From: Streptomyces caelestis
GTDB taxonomy: Bacteria; Actinomycetota; Actinomycetes; Streptomycetales; Streptomycetaceae
NCBI RefSeq assembly: GCF_001279005.1
Contig: NZ_LGCN01000143.1
Location: forward strand, 46,624 to 110,623
Direction of reading: 5' to 3'
DNA: 64,000 nucleotides
Part shown: in pieces, positions 34,469-44,371 of the stretch
How the letters are laid out: every line of letters starts with the position of its first letter
Position numbering within the stretch: the first letter of the stretch is position 1
Position numbers and translations under genes: made by a program
Notes under the pieces: model-generated
The model's input: only the letters and a program-made list of their open reading frames with translations
Database searches by the model: none
What the model was told of the DNA's origin: nothing

Positions 34469-34849
34469 ATGGCGAAGAAGCGAACGTCCGACAAGAGTTT
34501 CGCCGAGGTGATGGCCTCCGTGGAGCCCGAGGAGGGGACCGATCCGGCCGCCGGCCGGCTCTCCCCCGCGAGCGCGGGTGAACTCGTCGACCGGCAGGGC
34601 CGTCTGTGGACGAAGAACAGGGGACCGCTGGACGCTCGGCTGACCAGGCGGCTGGTGAGGGGCGCGGACGAGATGATCATCGGGGAGGGTGCCGGAGAGG
34701 TGCTGCGGCCCGTGCCGGCCGACGGGCGTGAGGAGGCCTGGGCCCTGATCAAGGAAGGGCTGGACACGCCCGAATCGGGGCGGTTCCGGGCGTTCGACTT
34801 CCGCTCCGGGGACGGCCGGGTCCTGCTGTACGTCGAGGAATTCTGCTGA
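34469..34849 (+). CDS. Small hypothetical protein
   Basis: A 126-residue soluble acidic protein starting MAKKRTSDKSFAEVMASVEP. No family is recognised. Predicted helices lie around 35-60 and 80-100, and a beta hairpin ends the protein with FRAFDFRSGDGRVLLYVEEFC; Cys126 is the C-terminal residue. It faces the RHS toxin gene tail to tail across a shared terminator. Because toxin-immunity genes are usually next to the toxin tip it could be an immunity protein, but immunity genes normally follow on the same strand, so the idea is weak. Confidence 0.7.
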   Translation: MAKKRTSDKSFAEVMASVEPEEGTDPAAGRLSPASAGELVDRQGRLWTKNRGPLDARLTRRLVRGADEMIIGEGAGEVLRPVPADGREEAWALIKEGLDTPESGRFRAFDFRSGDGRVLLYVEEFC

Positions 34850-34870
34850 CGCGGTGGTGAGGGCACGAGC

Positions 34871-34900
34871 CGGGGCGGTCAGGAAGTCCTGACCGCCCCG
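34871..34900. terminator. Bidirectional hairpin terminator
   Basis: CGGGGCGGTCAGGA is followed after two bases by its complement TCCTGACCGCCCCG (14-base arms). It separates the small hypothetical gene (forward) and the RHS toxin gene (reverse). Confidence 0.8.
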
Positions 34901-34938
34901 AGGATCATGTCACCTCTCCCGTTTCCCGGCCGCGGGGT

Positions 34939-37900
34939 TCACCAGCGGTAGTGGTTCGTGCGGAAGATCCGTCCGAACCGGTTGATGAAGTCGACGTGCA
35001 CGTGGTTGCCGGAGCCGCACGGGCCCCGGTACCGGCAGCGGCCTCCGGTCCGCGCCACCTGCTTGGCGTGGCGGACCGCGGCGGCCTTGCTGCTGAACCG
35101 GGTGGGGTGCCACCAGTTCAGTACGTTGCGCTTCTTGGGGATGTACCGGGCGCAGTTGTGGACCAGCGCCGACCGGCCGTCGGTGACCACGAAGTAGGTG
35201 TGGCTGCCGGCGACGGTCAGGTTGAAGACGGTGCGGACCGCCTGCGTGCGGTTGGTGGCCGTGACCTCCGGCGCGATCCCGCTCGGGTTCGACAGGCGCG
35301 AGCCCGGCGTCAGCCGGACCGCGTCGACCCAGCCGCGGCCCTGGACGAAGAACGGGTGGTTGGCGGTCGCGGTGATCTTCTTCGACCTGCCGTCGCCGTC
35401 CGCGTCCACGGACAGGGTGACGAGATCCTTGGTGCCGTGACCGGTGATCACGTCGGAGACCGGGGAGACCGTGGTCTCACCGGTGGTCTCGTCCACCGCC
35501 CGGACCAGGTCGCCGACCTCCACCTGGCTGATCGGCTTGGTGTTGCCGTCGGCCATGACGACCGGGGTCTGGGGCAGGAAGGAGTTCCGGCGGCAGCTGC
35601 GGGCGATGGTGCGGGCCGCCCGCAGGGCGCGGTAGCCACGGTAGGCGCGGTAGCCCCAGGCGGCGGCACCGAGGCCGGGGACGAAGCCGGCCGCGGTGAG
35701 CGCGATGTCCCACTTGTTGCGCCAGGCCCAGCGCTTGGCCTTCTTGAAGATCTTCTTCCAGCCCCACTTGCCGTCGAGGTCGAAGCAGTTGACCGGGTCG
35801 GCGGAGCAGTACTCGTAGGCGTTGGCGTTGCCGCCGCGCTGGGGGTCGACCGACAGGAAGCGGCCGGTGGCGGGGTTGTACTGGCGTACGCCCATGAGGG
35901 TGTAGCCGGCCACCGTCTCGCTGGAGCGCTGCTTTCCGCCCAGCCAGCCGTAGCGCACGGCCTGCTGCTTGTCGCGCGGGTTGCCGTACTCGTCGGTGTC
36001 GAGGACGATCGGCGCCTCGCCCGCGTTGAGCGGGAGCTGGAGCGCCACGTCGCCGTGGATGTCGGTGAACTGGAGCACCGTGTCGCCGGTCGCGCTGGTG
36101 ACCGCGCCGAGGTTCCCGGACAAGGAGTCCACGTTGCGGGTCAGGGTGCCGGTGGCGGTGTTCTCGACGATCCAGCGCGGGTTGTCGTTGTCGCCGTCGT
36201 AGTGGTTGAGCTTGTTCTCGGTCGGCGACCAGGTCCCGCCGTTGCTGGTCTCCACCGTCCACGCGCGGAAGCGCAGTGCGGCGTCGAGGGACCAGGTCTG
36301 CCGCTTGGTGCCGCTGGTCTGCTGATAGGCGAGGTCGTTGGTGTAGTAGCCGACGCTCACGCCGCCCGGCAGGGAGCTGGTGCGGCCGAACGCGTCGTAG
36401 CCGTAGCCGGCGTCGGTGATGCGGTCGGCGCTGTCGAACGTCGAGGTCCTGCTGGTTCCTCCGGTGGTCGGGCAGTCCGCGCCGGGCGCCGAGGCGGCCG
36501 TGGTCAGGGACGTGCGGTTGGCGTGCTTGTCGAACCCGTAGGTGCGCCGGGTGCAGACCGTCTCCACCGTGTCGTCGACCTGGACGAGGCGGCCGACGGC
36601 GTCGTAGCGGTAGGTCTGGTCCGACCAGCCGGCGTGGCCGGTCGTCTGGCCCTGCACGGACTCGGTGACCGCGTCGGACATCACCACGGTGCCGTCGCTG
36701 TCACGGGTGTAGGTGCGGTCGACCGGAGCGCCGGTGGTGTCCTCGGTCTGGGTGAGGGTGTAGCCGCCGGGCAGCTTCTCCGTGGCGACCGAGCCGTCCG
36801 CGTCATAGGTCGCCTGGAAGACACCCGCGACCGAGTCCGTCGTCTTCGTGGCCAGGCCACGCGGTTCGACGGTGTGGTCGTAGCTGAAGGTGACGGTGGA
36901 CGGAACGGTGTCGCCGACCTTGACCGGGCGGTCCAGCAGGTCGTACTCGGTCGTGGTCCTGCCGCCGTCGGCGTCCGTGTACGAGGCGATTCTGCCGAGC
37001 TTGTCGTAGACCCGGGTGATGGCGCCGCCGGTCGGCGACGTCGTGCGGATCTCCTCTCCGGTGGCCGGGTCGTACTCGGTGGTGGTCTCCGGGACGGCCT
37101 GGCCGACGCCGCCGGTGACCTTCACGGTCTCGGGGCGCCCCGCCGCGTCGTAGCTGGTGGTCGTGGTCCGCGTGACGCCGTTGGCGGTGTCGGTGCCGAC
37201 CGTGGCGTTGCCCCACCAGTCGTACTGGGTTTCCGTGGTGGGCAGTTGCGTCGGGTTGCCGCCGCCGCCGGTGATGGCGCCACCGGGTCCGGTGGAGCAC
37301 ACCAGGTCGGCCCACTCCGGGCGGCCGGCGCACGCGCCGGTGCCGGTCGCGGACCAGTACGTGGTCACCACGGTGCCCGCGTCGGCGCCTGTGCTGCCCG
37401 TGTTGTACGTCTTGACCACACGGCCCAGCGCGTCGTACTCGGTCGTGGTGGTGATCGCCAGGCCGGCCGGGTCCTGGATCGACTTCACCGGCAGGCCCTT
37501 GGCCCAGTCGTACACGGTCTGCACAACCCGGGTCTCTCCGTGCACGCCGGGGTGCTCACGGACCTGGGCGCCGGTGGTGACCCGGGTGACCTGGTCCTTC
37601 ACCGTGGCGGTGCCGTCGGTCGGCCGGCCCGCGTCGTACTCGTTGACCGTCCAGCTCCGGGCCGTGACGGGCGAGCCGGCCCCCACCAGGGTGGTCGTGC
37701 CGGACTTCAGGTCCGCGGTGAGGTCGACGCGCCGCAGCGGGCCGAACTCCTCCAGCTCCCGGGTGCCGTTGTCGTTGTAGACGGACTTGGTGGCGAGCAG
37801 GCCGGCGCGCTCGGACGGGGCCAGCGAGGTGATGCCCAGCTCGGCCTGCGCGGTACGGTCCGCGGCGGTCGTGCCGAGCGCCACGGCCCGGTTGGCCGCC

Positions 37901-40900
37901 GTCAGCTCACGGACGGTGTTGCCGAAGCGGTCGTACTCGGTCGTCGTGATGTGCCCGCCGGGAACGACGGAGTTCACCGCACGGCCCGAGGCGCCCATGT
38001 AGGTGACGTCCGCGCGCTTGTAGGACGTGGCGGTCAGGGAGCCGCCCGCGTTCGACGCCGGGACGGCGTCGGCGGGGAACACGGCGGTCGCGTCGGTCGG
38101 CGCGTCCGTCTGGCCCCACGCCTTCACATCGGTGGCGCCCATCTTGTAGGGGGCGGCGGTGCCGGTCAGCGGCACGTCGTAGACGACGCCGGTGGCGGCG
38201 TCCCCCTCGACCACGTCGAGGGTGCCCTGCCGCAGTGCGGGCCGCGACGCCTTCAGCAGCATGCCGTCACCGGCCGCGCTGCTGGAGCCGGCCTTGCCGT
38301 AGGTGAACGTCCACGGCAGCTGACCGGGCGGGGTGACCCGGGTGACACGGCCCGCGGTGTCATAGCCGTACTGCGTCTTCAGCGCGGGGCTGATCAGCGG
38401 GTTCCACGTCTCGGTGAGCCGGCCGGCGGCGTCGTACCGGTAGGTCTGCACGGTCTTGGCGGTCGCCGAGGCGGCACCGGGCTCGGTCGACCAGAGACGG
38501 AGCTCCTTCACCTGGCCGGTGAAGTCACCGGGCGTGGTGGCGTTCGCCGTAGTGGTCGTCGCGTACACGAACTCCAGTGCGCGGCAGCCCTTCGTGGCCG
38601 GCGTGGCCGTGCACGTCGCGGCGGACGCGGCCGACGTCGGCGCGATGACGCGCTTGGGGCGGGCCAGCGTCTTGCCGTCCACCGTCACGGTCTCGGAGAC
38701 CACGGTCGTCGTGGTCTGGGCCAGGCCGTCCATCAGCGCGCTGGACACCTGCCAGGACGTCGCGGCCGGACCCGGCTTGGTGAACTGCGTGACCGTGCCC
38801 TCGGTGTCGGAGAGGGTGAAGCTGCCGGTCACACTGCCGGTGAGGGTCAGCTCCTCGGACCCGGGCTCCGGTATCCAGCCGGTCTTCGCCGCGTTCGCGG
38901 TGAAGGAGATCTCCTCGCCCTCCAGGTCCACCACGGCCACGGCCGTGTCGGAGATCCGCTGCAGGTGCGAGTAGTCGGAGTCGGTGGCCTCGGCGGCCGT
39001 GCCCGACACCCACTCCTTGCCGAAGATGGCCACCTGACCGGCCTGCTGTGCCCCGGCCTCCGGCTTGCGGGAGGACGCGGTGCGGGTCACCGACAGGTCG
39101 AAGTGCGTGGTGTCGGTGGCGGACAGGGTGTAGTCACCGGTCAGCAGGTTCAGCGAGCCCGGGCCGATCTCGTCGGTCGCGGCACCGGAGGCGGTGCGGT
39201 CGACGACCACGCTCAGCGGCTCCGTACTGCCCGACGCGTTGCCGGGTCCGGTGAAGTCGGCCTTGATCTGGACGGTGCCGTCCGGGTCGACCGTGGTGGT
39301 CGCGTCCCACACCAGTTGGTCGTTCCTGCCCGCCGTGAGAGCGACCGGCCAGGCGGTCAGCGGGGTGCCGGCCGAGGTGACGTGGCCTGCGGGGATCCGC
39401 ACCCACGGGTCGGCTTCGGAGCGGCGCCAGGAGAACGACACCTTGTCGTACTTCGCCCCGTCGGCCTCCGCGACGAGCGGGAGGCGCCGGGCGGTGCGTT
39501 CGCCCTCGTCGGGCCGGACGAAGCCGCCCGGGCCCGCGTGGAAGGTGTAGTCGACGGCCTCGGACTTGTTGTCCGCCTTGTCGACCTGCCGCACCTGAAG
39601 GGTGTGGGTGCCGTTCTTGGGCGGGGTGATGCCGATGGCCTTGGCGGCGGTGGAACCGCCCGTGGCGACCTTGGTCCAGGTCACGCCGTCCAGCGACCAC
39701 TCCAGCCAGTTGTGGTCGGTGCCGTTGGGGATGACGGTGAAGGTGCCGGCCTGCCCTGCGTTCTTGACCCACGCGGTGGACGGGTAGTCCGTGGAGGTGA
39801 TCGAGGTGGGGGCGGAGGGCGCGGTGGTGTCGACGCGGAAGGTCTTCCAGGCCGACCAGCCGTTGTTGTAGTGGCTGCCGTCGTAGGGCGAGGTGCGGAA
39901 CTTGTACGTCCTGCCGTTGGCCAGCACACCGGCCGGGACGGTCACCGGGGCGACCTGCCCGGAGGGCACGTACTTGGAGACGATGACGTCGCCGACCTGG
40001 GTGTTGGTGGCGTTGTCGAAGATCTGGAAGGTGCCGTTGACCTTGTCACCGTCGGCGTCGACGAAGGTGTCGCGCAGCGTGGGCGTGGTGGTGTTCACCA
40101 CGTACTCGCCGCCGTAGGAGAAGTACGGCGGGCCGGCCTCCTGCTTGGTGCCGGTGCGCGGCCGGTAGTTGTAGTTCACCACCAGCTTGGGCGGGTTGGT
40201 GGCGGCGTTGGCGGAGTTGACCCGCTTCCACTGTGCCACCACGTTCTCGTCGCTCGCGCGGACGCCCATGTGGCCGCGGGTGGCCTTGGCCGAGGCCCAC
40301 TCCTGCACCAGCGTGGTCACGTCGGCGTTGATCCAGCCGTCGGGCTGGGCGGTGCACGAGGTGTTGCCGCGGGTCTCGGTGGAGGTGGCCTTCTTCGCCG
40401 TCATGGCGGGACGGTTGGCCCACCGGCTGGAGGTGGAGGCGGCGCCGGAGGACCACACCTCCCACGGATACGCCTTGCAGTCCAGGTTGTTGCCGGAGTG
40501 GAAGTTCCACAGGCTCAGCTTCGCGTCCAGCACCAGGGCGTCCTGGACCGGCGCGGTGTTCCAGGAGATGAAGGACTGCGCTGTTCGGGGGGTGCCGTCG
40601 GCGTTGGTGGTGCCCGGGTTGCCGAAGTCCAGTTCGACGTCGGTGGACCAGTCGACGGTGGTGCCCTGCTGGACGTAGGTGTCGAAGACGTTGCCCAGCG
40701 AGGAGGTCGAGGGGTCGACCGTCACCGGGTACTTCGTCTTCGGATCGGCGAGGAACTTCGCGTCGGGGGTGATCACCAGGTCGACGGAGGAGCCCTTCTG
40801 CACCACCTTCATGCCGACCTCGGCCTGGCGGGTGTGCTCACCGGACCGCTCGTCGACGGTGGAGTCCCACATCACCGGCGCGGGCATGACCGCCTGCTTC

Positions 40901-41670
40901 TTGCCCTTCTTGTCGGTGAACCGGACGCTGCCGTCGGCGAGCTGCTTGGCCTTCAGGCCCTTGGCCTTCAACGGCAGCGTGTAGGTGTAGCCGTCCGTGG
41001 TGGGGCGCTTCTTGATCTCGACGAACTGCTCGAAACCGGTCCGGGTGGCCTCCACGACGACGTCCGCGTCGGGAACGGCCTCGGGGTAGACGGCCCGGGT
41101 GCCGTCGAGTTCGGGCTCGGGCAGCCCGCCCTTCCACTGGAGGGTGATCTGCCGGTCGCCCTCGCCGAGGGTGACCAGGTCGACGGCCTCGGCCTCGCGT
41201 GCGGCCTTCAGGGAGGCCGCCGGCTTCCCGGACCTGCCCGCCAGCCGCAGGCCGCGCGGGTGCGCCTCGGGCGCGACCGAGCCGTCCGTGTCCTGCCGCA
41301 GGTCGAGGTCGACCTTGCGCCATTCGCCGGTGTCACCGTCCTCGAAGCGGATCGGTCCGGCGGTCAGTTCGGTGGTGAGCGAACCGTCCTCGTTCGCCCA
41401 GGTGGTGGAGGTCTCGGTGCGCTCGGACAGGGCCTCGACGCGCTTGCCGGACAGACGGGCGGCCACGCGCGCGGACGGGATGTCCACCGCCTGGGTGACC
41501 GTCGGCTTGTCCGCCGCCGTGCGGGGGGTCTCCGGTGCCGCCGCCGCTGTCGAGACGCCGCTGACCAAACCTAAGGCCAGCACCAGGGAGAGGCTTCCCG
41601 CGATGTGCCGCAGGCTCCCCCCGCTCCAGGGCCGCCCGCGCTCGTGGGGCGCGGGTATGTGAACCGTCAT
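34939..41670 (-). CDS. Secreted RHS-repeat polymorphic toxin with HINT domain
   Basis: A 2243-residue exported protein. The start ATG at 41670 follows GAGGAA and gives a Sec signal ending near residue 45 (LALGLVSGVSTAAAAPETP). In order: a beta-rich N-terminal part, a DNRLRE-like region (about 320-500), fibronectin/Ig-like segments, then many YD repeats (for example TTEYDALGRVVKTY, RVYDKLGRIASYTD, YGYDAFGRTSSL) and the RHS core end YNPATGRFLSVDPQRGG. After it come a hydrophobic linker, a HINT self-cleaving domain and a 70-residue tip. The organisation is that of contact-dependent polymorphic toxins of Gram-positives. It is not followed by an immunity gene on its strand. Confidence 0.9.
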   Translation of the reverse strand: MTVHIPAPHERGRPWSGGSLRHIAGSLSLVLALGLVSGVSTAAAAPETPRTAADKPTVTQAVDIPSARVAARLSGKRVEALSERTETSTTWANEDGSLTTELTAGPIRFEDGDTGEWRKVDLDLRQDTDGSVAPEAHPRGLRLAGRSGKPAASLKAAREAEAVDLVTLGEGDRQITLQWKGGLPEPELDGTRAVYPEAVPDADVVVEATRTGFEQFVEIKKRPTTDGYTYTLPLKAKGLKAKQLADGSVRFTDKKGKKQAVMPAPVMWDSTVDERSGEHTRQAEVGMKVVQKGSSVDLVITPDAKFLADPKTKYPVTVDPSTSSLGNVFDTYVQQGTTVDWSTDVELDFGNPGTTNADGTPRTAQSFISWNTAPVQDALVLDAKLSLWNFHSGNNLDCKAYPWEVWSSGAASTSSRWANRPAMTAKKATSTETRGNTSCTAQPDGWINADVTTLVQEWASAKATRGHMGVRASDENVVAQWKRVNSANAATNPPKLVVNYNYRPRTGTKQEAGPPYFSYGGEYVVNTTTPTLRDTFVDADGDKVNGTFQIFDNATNTQVGDVIVSKYVPSGQVAPVTVPAGVLANGRTYKFRTSPYDGSHYNNGWSAWKTFRVDTTAPSAPTSITSTDYPSTAWVKNAGQAGTFTVIPNGTDHNWLEWSLDGVTWTKVATGGSTAAKAIGITPPKNGTHTLQVRQVDKADNKSEAVDYTFHAGPGGFVRPDEGERTARRLPLVAEADGAKYDKVSFSWRRSEADPWVRIPAGHVTSAGTPLTAWPVALTAGRNDQLVWDATTTVDPDGTVQIKADFTGPGNASGSTEPLSVVVDRTASGAATDEIGPGSLNLLTGDYTLSATDTTHFDLSVTRTASSRKPEAGAQQAGQVAIFGKEWVSGTAAEATDSDYSHLQRISDTAVAVVDLEGEEISFTANAAKTGWIPEPGSEELTLTGSVTGSFTLSDTEGTVTQFTKPGPAATSWQVSSALMDGLAQTTTTVVSETVTVDGKTLARPKRVIAPTSAASAATCTATPATKGCRALEFVYATTTTANATTPGDFTGQVKELRLWSTEPGAASATAKTVQTYRYDAAGRLTETWNPLISPALKTQYGYDTAGRVTRVTPPGQLPWTFTYGKAGSSSAAGDGMLLKASRPALRQGTLDVVEGDAATGVVYDVPLTGTAAPYKMGATDVKAWGQTDAPTDATAVFPADAVPASNAGGSLTATSYKRADVTYMGASGRAVNSVVPGGHITTTEYDRFGNTVRELTAANRAVALGTTAADRTAQAELGITSLAPSERAGLLATKSVYNDNGTRELEEFGPLRRVDLTADLKSGTTTLVGAGSPVTARSWTVNEYDAGRPTDGTATVKDQVTRVTTGAQVREHPGVHGETRVVQTVYDWAKGLPVKSIQDPAGLAITTTTEYDALGRVVKTYNTGSTGADAGTVVTTYWSATGTGACAGRPEWADLVCSTGPGGAITGGGGNPTQLPTTETQYDWWGNATVGTDTANGVTRTTTTSYDAAGRPETVKVTGGVGQAVPETTTEYDPATGEEIRTTSPTGGAITRVYDKLGRIASYTDADGGRTTTEYDLLDRPVKVGDTVPSTVTFSYDHTVEPRGLATKTTDSVAGVFQATYDADGSVATEKLPGGYTLTQTEDTTGAPVDRTYTRDSDGTVVMSDAVTESVQGQTTGHAGWSDQTYRYDAVGRLVQVDDTVETVCTRRTYGFDKHANRTSLTTAASAPGADCPTTGGTSRTSTFDSADRITDAGYGYDAFGRTSSLPGGVSVGYYTNDLAYQQTSGTKRQTWSLDAALRFRAWTVETSNGGTWSPTENKLNHYDGDNDNPRWIVENTATGTLTRNVDSLSGNLGAVTSATGDTVLQFTDIHGDVALQLPLNAGEAPIVLDTDEYGNPRDKQQAVRYGWLGGKQRSSETVAGYTLMGVRQYNPATGRFLSVDPQRGGNANAYEYCSADPVNCFDLDGKWGWKKIFKKAKRWAWRNKWDIALTAAGFVPGLGAAAWGYRAYRGYRALRAARTIARSCRRNSFLPQTPVVMADGNTKPISQVEVGDLVRAVDETTGETTVSPVSDVITGHGTKDLVTLSVDADGDGRSKKITATANHPFFVQGRGWVDAVRLTPGSRLSNPSGIAPEVTATNRTQAVRTVFNLTVAGSHTYFVVTDGRSALVHNCARYIPKKRNVLNWWHPTRFSSKAAAVRHAKQVARTGGRCRYRGPCGSGNHVHVDFINRFGRIFRTNHYRW
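34942..35151 (-). other. C-terminal toxin tip with H-x-H-x-D motif
   Basis: The 70 residues after the HINT domain are basic and rich in aromatic and Arg residues. The central helix FSSKAAAVRHAKQVART leads to a Cys-Gly loop (GGRCRYRGPCGSG) and to GNHVHVDFINRFG, ending RTNHYRW. The pattern GxHVHVDxxN...TxHY looks like a small nuclease, possibly of the RNase/BECR group, but I cannot name the family. Confidence 0.6.
35152..35595 (-). other. HINT (intein-like) pretoxin-processing domain
   Basis: This part of the RHS protein runs from the cysteine in ARSCRRNSFLPQ to the cysteine in SALVHNC, 148 residues. It has the HINT blocks TPVVMADG, VGDLVRAVDE, TATANHPFFVQGRGWV and AGSHTYFVVTDG, with the conserved TxxH and the terminal HNC. 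Such domains cleave between the HN and C and release the toxin tip. Confidence 0.85.
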
Positions 41671-41988
41671 GATTCCTCGGTCTTTTGAGTTCATCTGCAT
41701 CACATCCGTGATGCCTTTGTGAAGCTATAGGGAGGAGAAAGACGAGGTAATCGCGACAGAAGCCCGCAAGTGGAACCAGTTCCGCCGGAGGGTTGCAGTG
41801 ATCTTCGTCACGCTGGAGTGTCGGTTCCTTTACGGTGCGTGACCGGTTTCCGATCTTCTTGCCCCAGGGAGTCAATGCTGTCGTACAACCTTCACCCCTT
41901 CGTGTGAGTCTCCTGCGTGACGCCCGTCCGGGCGGCGGGTTTCCCGCTCCGTTCTCCCTCTTCACGCAGAAGGACCTCGCGAACCGAC
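41671..41988. promoter_or_regulatory. Divergent promoter region of RHS toxin and amidase
   Basis: No gene is apparent in these 318 bases. The inverted repeat GCATCAC-ATCC-GTGATGC lies at 41697-41714, 27 bases upstream of the RHS start codon. The stretch 41715-41900 is notably less GC-rich than the flanks. Both adjacent genes encode exported wall-active or surface proteins, so shared control is conceivable. Confidence 0.45.
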
Positions 41989-44292
41989 ATGCGCACACCA
42001 CGGCATTTCTGGAAGGCGTCCGCGGTCGTCGCGGCCGGCCTGTCCGGGGCACTCGTCCTGCAGGCCATGACGGGACAGGAGGGCGGCGGCTCCCGCGCCG
42101 GCGGTGCGCCGGGGCCCGTCACCAGCAAGGCGGAGACCACCGAGCTGAGGGTCTCCGGGGACGGGACCTCCGCCGCCCTGGGCAAGCGGGACACCGGGCC
42201 GTTCAGCATGCTCGGCGTGACCTGGTCCGACCCGTCCGCCCGCGTCGGCGGCACGGTCGAGGTCCGCACCCGGTCCGCCGGTACGCGGAACTGGTCGCGG
42301 TGGCTCACCCTGGACGGCGACAGCGGCCAGGGGGAGAGCGGTGCCGAGCGCGGTGGTACCGAGCCGGCCTGGGTGGGTCCGTCCGACGGCGTCGAGGTAC
42401 GGGTCGACGGAAAGGACTCGGCCAGGCTGCCGAAGGGCCTGCGCCTGGACATGGTCGACCCCGGCAGCGGCGAGGTCACCGCGCTGGAACCGGCGGCGTA
42501 CGTGGCCGAAGGGGCCGAGGAGAGCGAGGAGCCCACCCCCTCGACCACCGAGCCGGACACCGGCACCGGTACCGAGCCGCAGCCGGACGCCACCCTCACG
42601 GAGACCCCCGCCTCCGAGACGCCGCCCGAGCCGTCCCCCTCCGAGCCCTCGGCGCCGGAGCCCTCGACGACCGAGCCGTCGGTCCCCGTCACGCCGTCCG
42701 CCCCGGACACCTCCTCGCCCACCGCCTCCCCCACCCCTTCGGTGAGCGTCCCGCCCGCGCCGCCGTCCACCGCGCCGCGCCCGCCGATCACCTCCCGCGC
42801 CGCCTGGGGCGCGGACGAGTCGATCAGCCCGGAGGAGCCGGGCTATCTGCCCGACGAGAAGATCAAGGCGGTCGTGGTGCACCACACCGCCGAGTCCAAC
42901 GACTACACCTGCGAGCAGGCCCCGGCCGTGGTGCGCGGCATCTACGCGTACCACGTGAAGCAGCTGGGCTGGAAAGACCTGGGCTACAACTTCCTGGTCG
43001 ACAAGTGCGGCACGGTCTACGAGGGCCGCAAGGGCGGAGTCGACCGGCCGGTGATGGGCGCCCACGCCTACGGCTTCAACAGCGAGACCACCGGCATATC
43101 CGTGCTGGGCACCTACACCTCCACCGCGCCCTCCACGGCCGCCATGACCTCCGTCGCCCGGATCGCCGCGTGGAAGCTCGGCCAGTACGGCGTCGACCCC
43201 ACCTCCACCGCCACCCTCACCGCGGGCGACAGCGGCCGCAGCTACACCGGGAAGACCTGGGCCAAGGGCGACCAACTCACCCTGCCCGCGATCCACGGTC
43301 ACCGCGACGGCTACAACACCCAGTGCCCCGGCGACGCCTTCTACAACAAGCTCGCCACCGTCCGCACCTGGGCGGGCGGACCGGTCTCCGGCCTCACCCT
43401 GAAGTCCGTCACCGGCAACAGCACCTCCGGCGCCACCACCTACACCAAGGCCGCCGTCACCGTGAACTGGTCGGCCACCACCCCGGCCGCGCTCATCGCG
43501 AAGTACGAACTCCTGGTGGACGGCAAGACCGTGGCCACCACCGCCGGCACCGCCGCCTCCGCCAAGGCCACCCTGACCGCCGGCACCCACCAGGTGGCCG
43601 TCCGCGCCGTCCACCAGTCCGGCAGGACGACCACCACGGCGGCCGCGACCGTCGTCGCCGAGACCACCGCCCCCGCCTTCACCACCAAGCCGAACCTGGC
43701 CCTGCGCACCGGCACCGTCAACACCGCCGCCGTCCCGCTGACGCTGAAGTGGAAGGCCACCGACGGCGTCGCGCTGAAGGAGGTCCGGCTCACCGCCCCG
43801 ACCGCCAAGACCTACGGGCCCACGACCACCAGCGCCGGCCACACCGCCAAGTCCGGTGCCGCCACCACCTGGTCGATGAAGGCCTACGACCGGGCCGGCA
43901 ACACCGCCACCGCCTCGGTCGCCGGCACCCCGGTCATCCTCCAGGAGAGCTCCGCCACCAAGTCCGGGACGTGGACGACCAAGTCCTCCTCCAGCTACCT
44001 CGGTGGCAAGTCGTACTCCAGCTCCTCCAAGAACGCCTCACTGAGCTGGACCTTCACCGGCCGCTCCGTCGCCTGGACCGTCTCCCGCGCCACCACCTCC
44101 GGCCAGGCCCACATCTACGTGGACGGCAAGAAGACCGCCACCGTGGACCTGAAGTCCTCCACCACCAAGTACCGTGACGCGATCTGGACCAAGACCTGGA
44201 GCGGCAGCGCCAAGCACACGATCAAGATCGTGGTCGTCGGCACGAGCGGCCGTCCGGCCATCACCACGGACGGCATCGTCTACCTCAAGTAG
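41989..44292 (+). CDS. Secreted N-acetylmuramoyl-L-alanine amidase (PGRP type)
   Basis: A 767-residue exported peptidoglycan hydrolase. The start ATG at 41989 gives a signal MRTPRHFWKASAVVAAGLSG; the frame is open upstream. After a beta domain there is a Pro/Ser/Thr/Glu-rich linker (about 180-265). The amidase_2/PGRP domain (about 265-460) starts ITSRAAWGAD and has zinc ligands in VVHHTAESND (His298/299), IHGHRDG (His436/438) and the cysteine in NTQCPGD. C-terminal Ig-like and carbohydrate-binding-like beta repeats finish the protein. It cleaves the bond between muramic acid and the stem peptide. It is divergent from the RHS toxin. Confidence 0.92.
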   Translation: MRTPRHFWKASAVVAAGLSGALVLQAMTGQEGGGSRAGGAPGPVTSKAETTELRVSGDGTSAALGKRDTGPFSMLGVTWSDPSARVGGTVEVRTRSAGTRNWSRWLTLDGDSGQGESGAERGGTEPAWVGPSDGVEVRVDGKDSARLPKGLRLDMVDPGSGEVTALEPAAYVAEGAEESEEPTPSTTEPDTGTGTEPQPDATLTETPASETPPEPSPSEPSAPEPSTTEPSVPVTPSAPDTSSPTASPTPSVSVPPAPPSTAPRPPITSRAAWGADESISPEEPGYLPDEKIKAVVVHHTAESNDYTCEQAPAVVRGIYAYHVKQLGWKDLGYNFLVDKCGTVYEGRKGGVDRPVMGAHAYGFNSETTGISVLGTYTSTAPSTAAMTSVARIAAWKLGQYGVDPTSTATLTAGDSGRSYTGKTWAKGDQLTLPAIHGHRDGYNTQCPGDAFYNKLATVRTWAGGPVSGLTLKSVTGNSTSGATTYTKAAVTVNWSATTPAALIAKYELLVDGKTVATTAGTAASAKATLTAGTHQVAVRAVHQSGRTTTTAAATVVAETTAPAFTTKPNLALRTGTVNTAAVPLTLKWKATDGVALKEVRLTAPTAKTYGPTTTSAGHTAKSGAATTWSMKAYDRAGNTATASVAGTPVILQESSATKSGTWTTKSSSSYLGGKSYSSSSKNASLSWTFTGRSVAWTVSRATTSGQAHIYVDGKKTATVDLKSSTTKYRDAIWTKTWSGSAKHTIKIVVVGTSGRPAITTDGIVYLK

Positions 44293-44319
44293 CGGCCCCT
44301 CCGCCCTCGGCGGACCACG

Positions 44320-44363
44320 ACGGCCCGGGGCCGACCGCGCACACGCGGTCGGCCCCGGGCCGT
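44320..44363. terminator. Very strong hairpin between convergent genes
   Basis: A perfect 20-bp stem (arm ACGGCCCGGGGCCGACCGCG) closes with the loop CACA. It serves the amidase gene and, in the other direction, the HTH regulator gene. Confidence 0.88.
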
Positions 44364-44371
44364 TCTGCGCC

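Noticed and set aside
34951..41574. 2207-codon open frame on the + strand opposite the RHS gene
   Set aside because: Composition is Val/Gly/Arg/Asp-rich with no recognisable domain; a known artefact of high-GC antisense frames.
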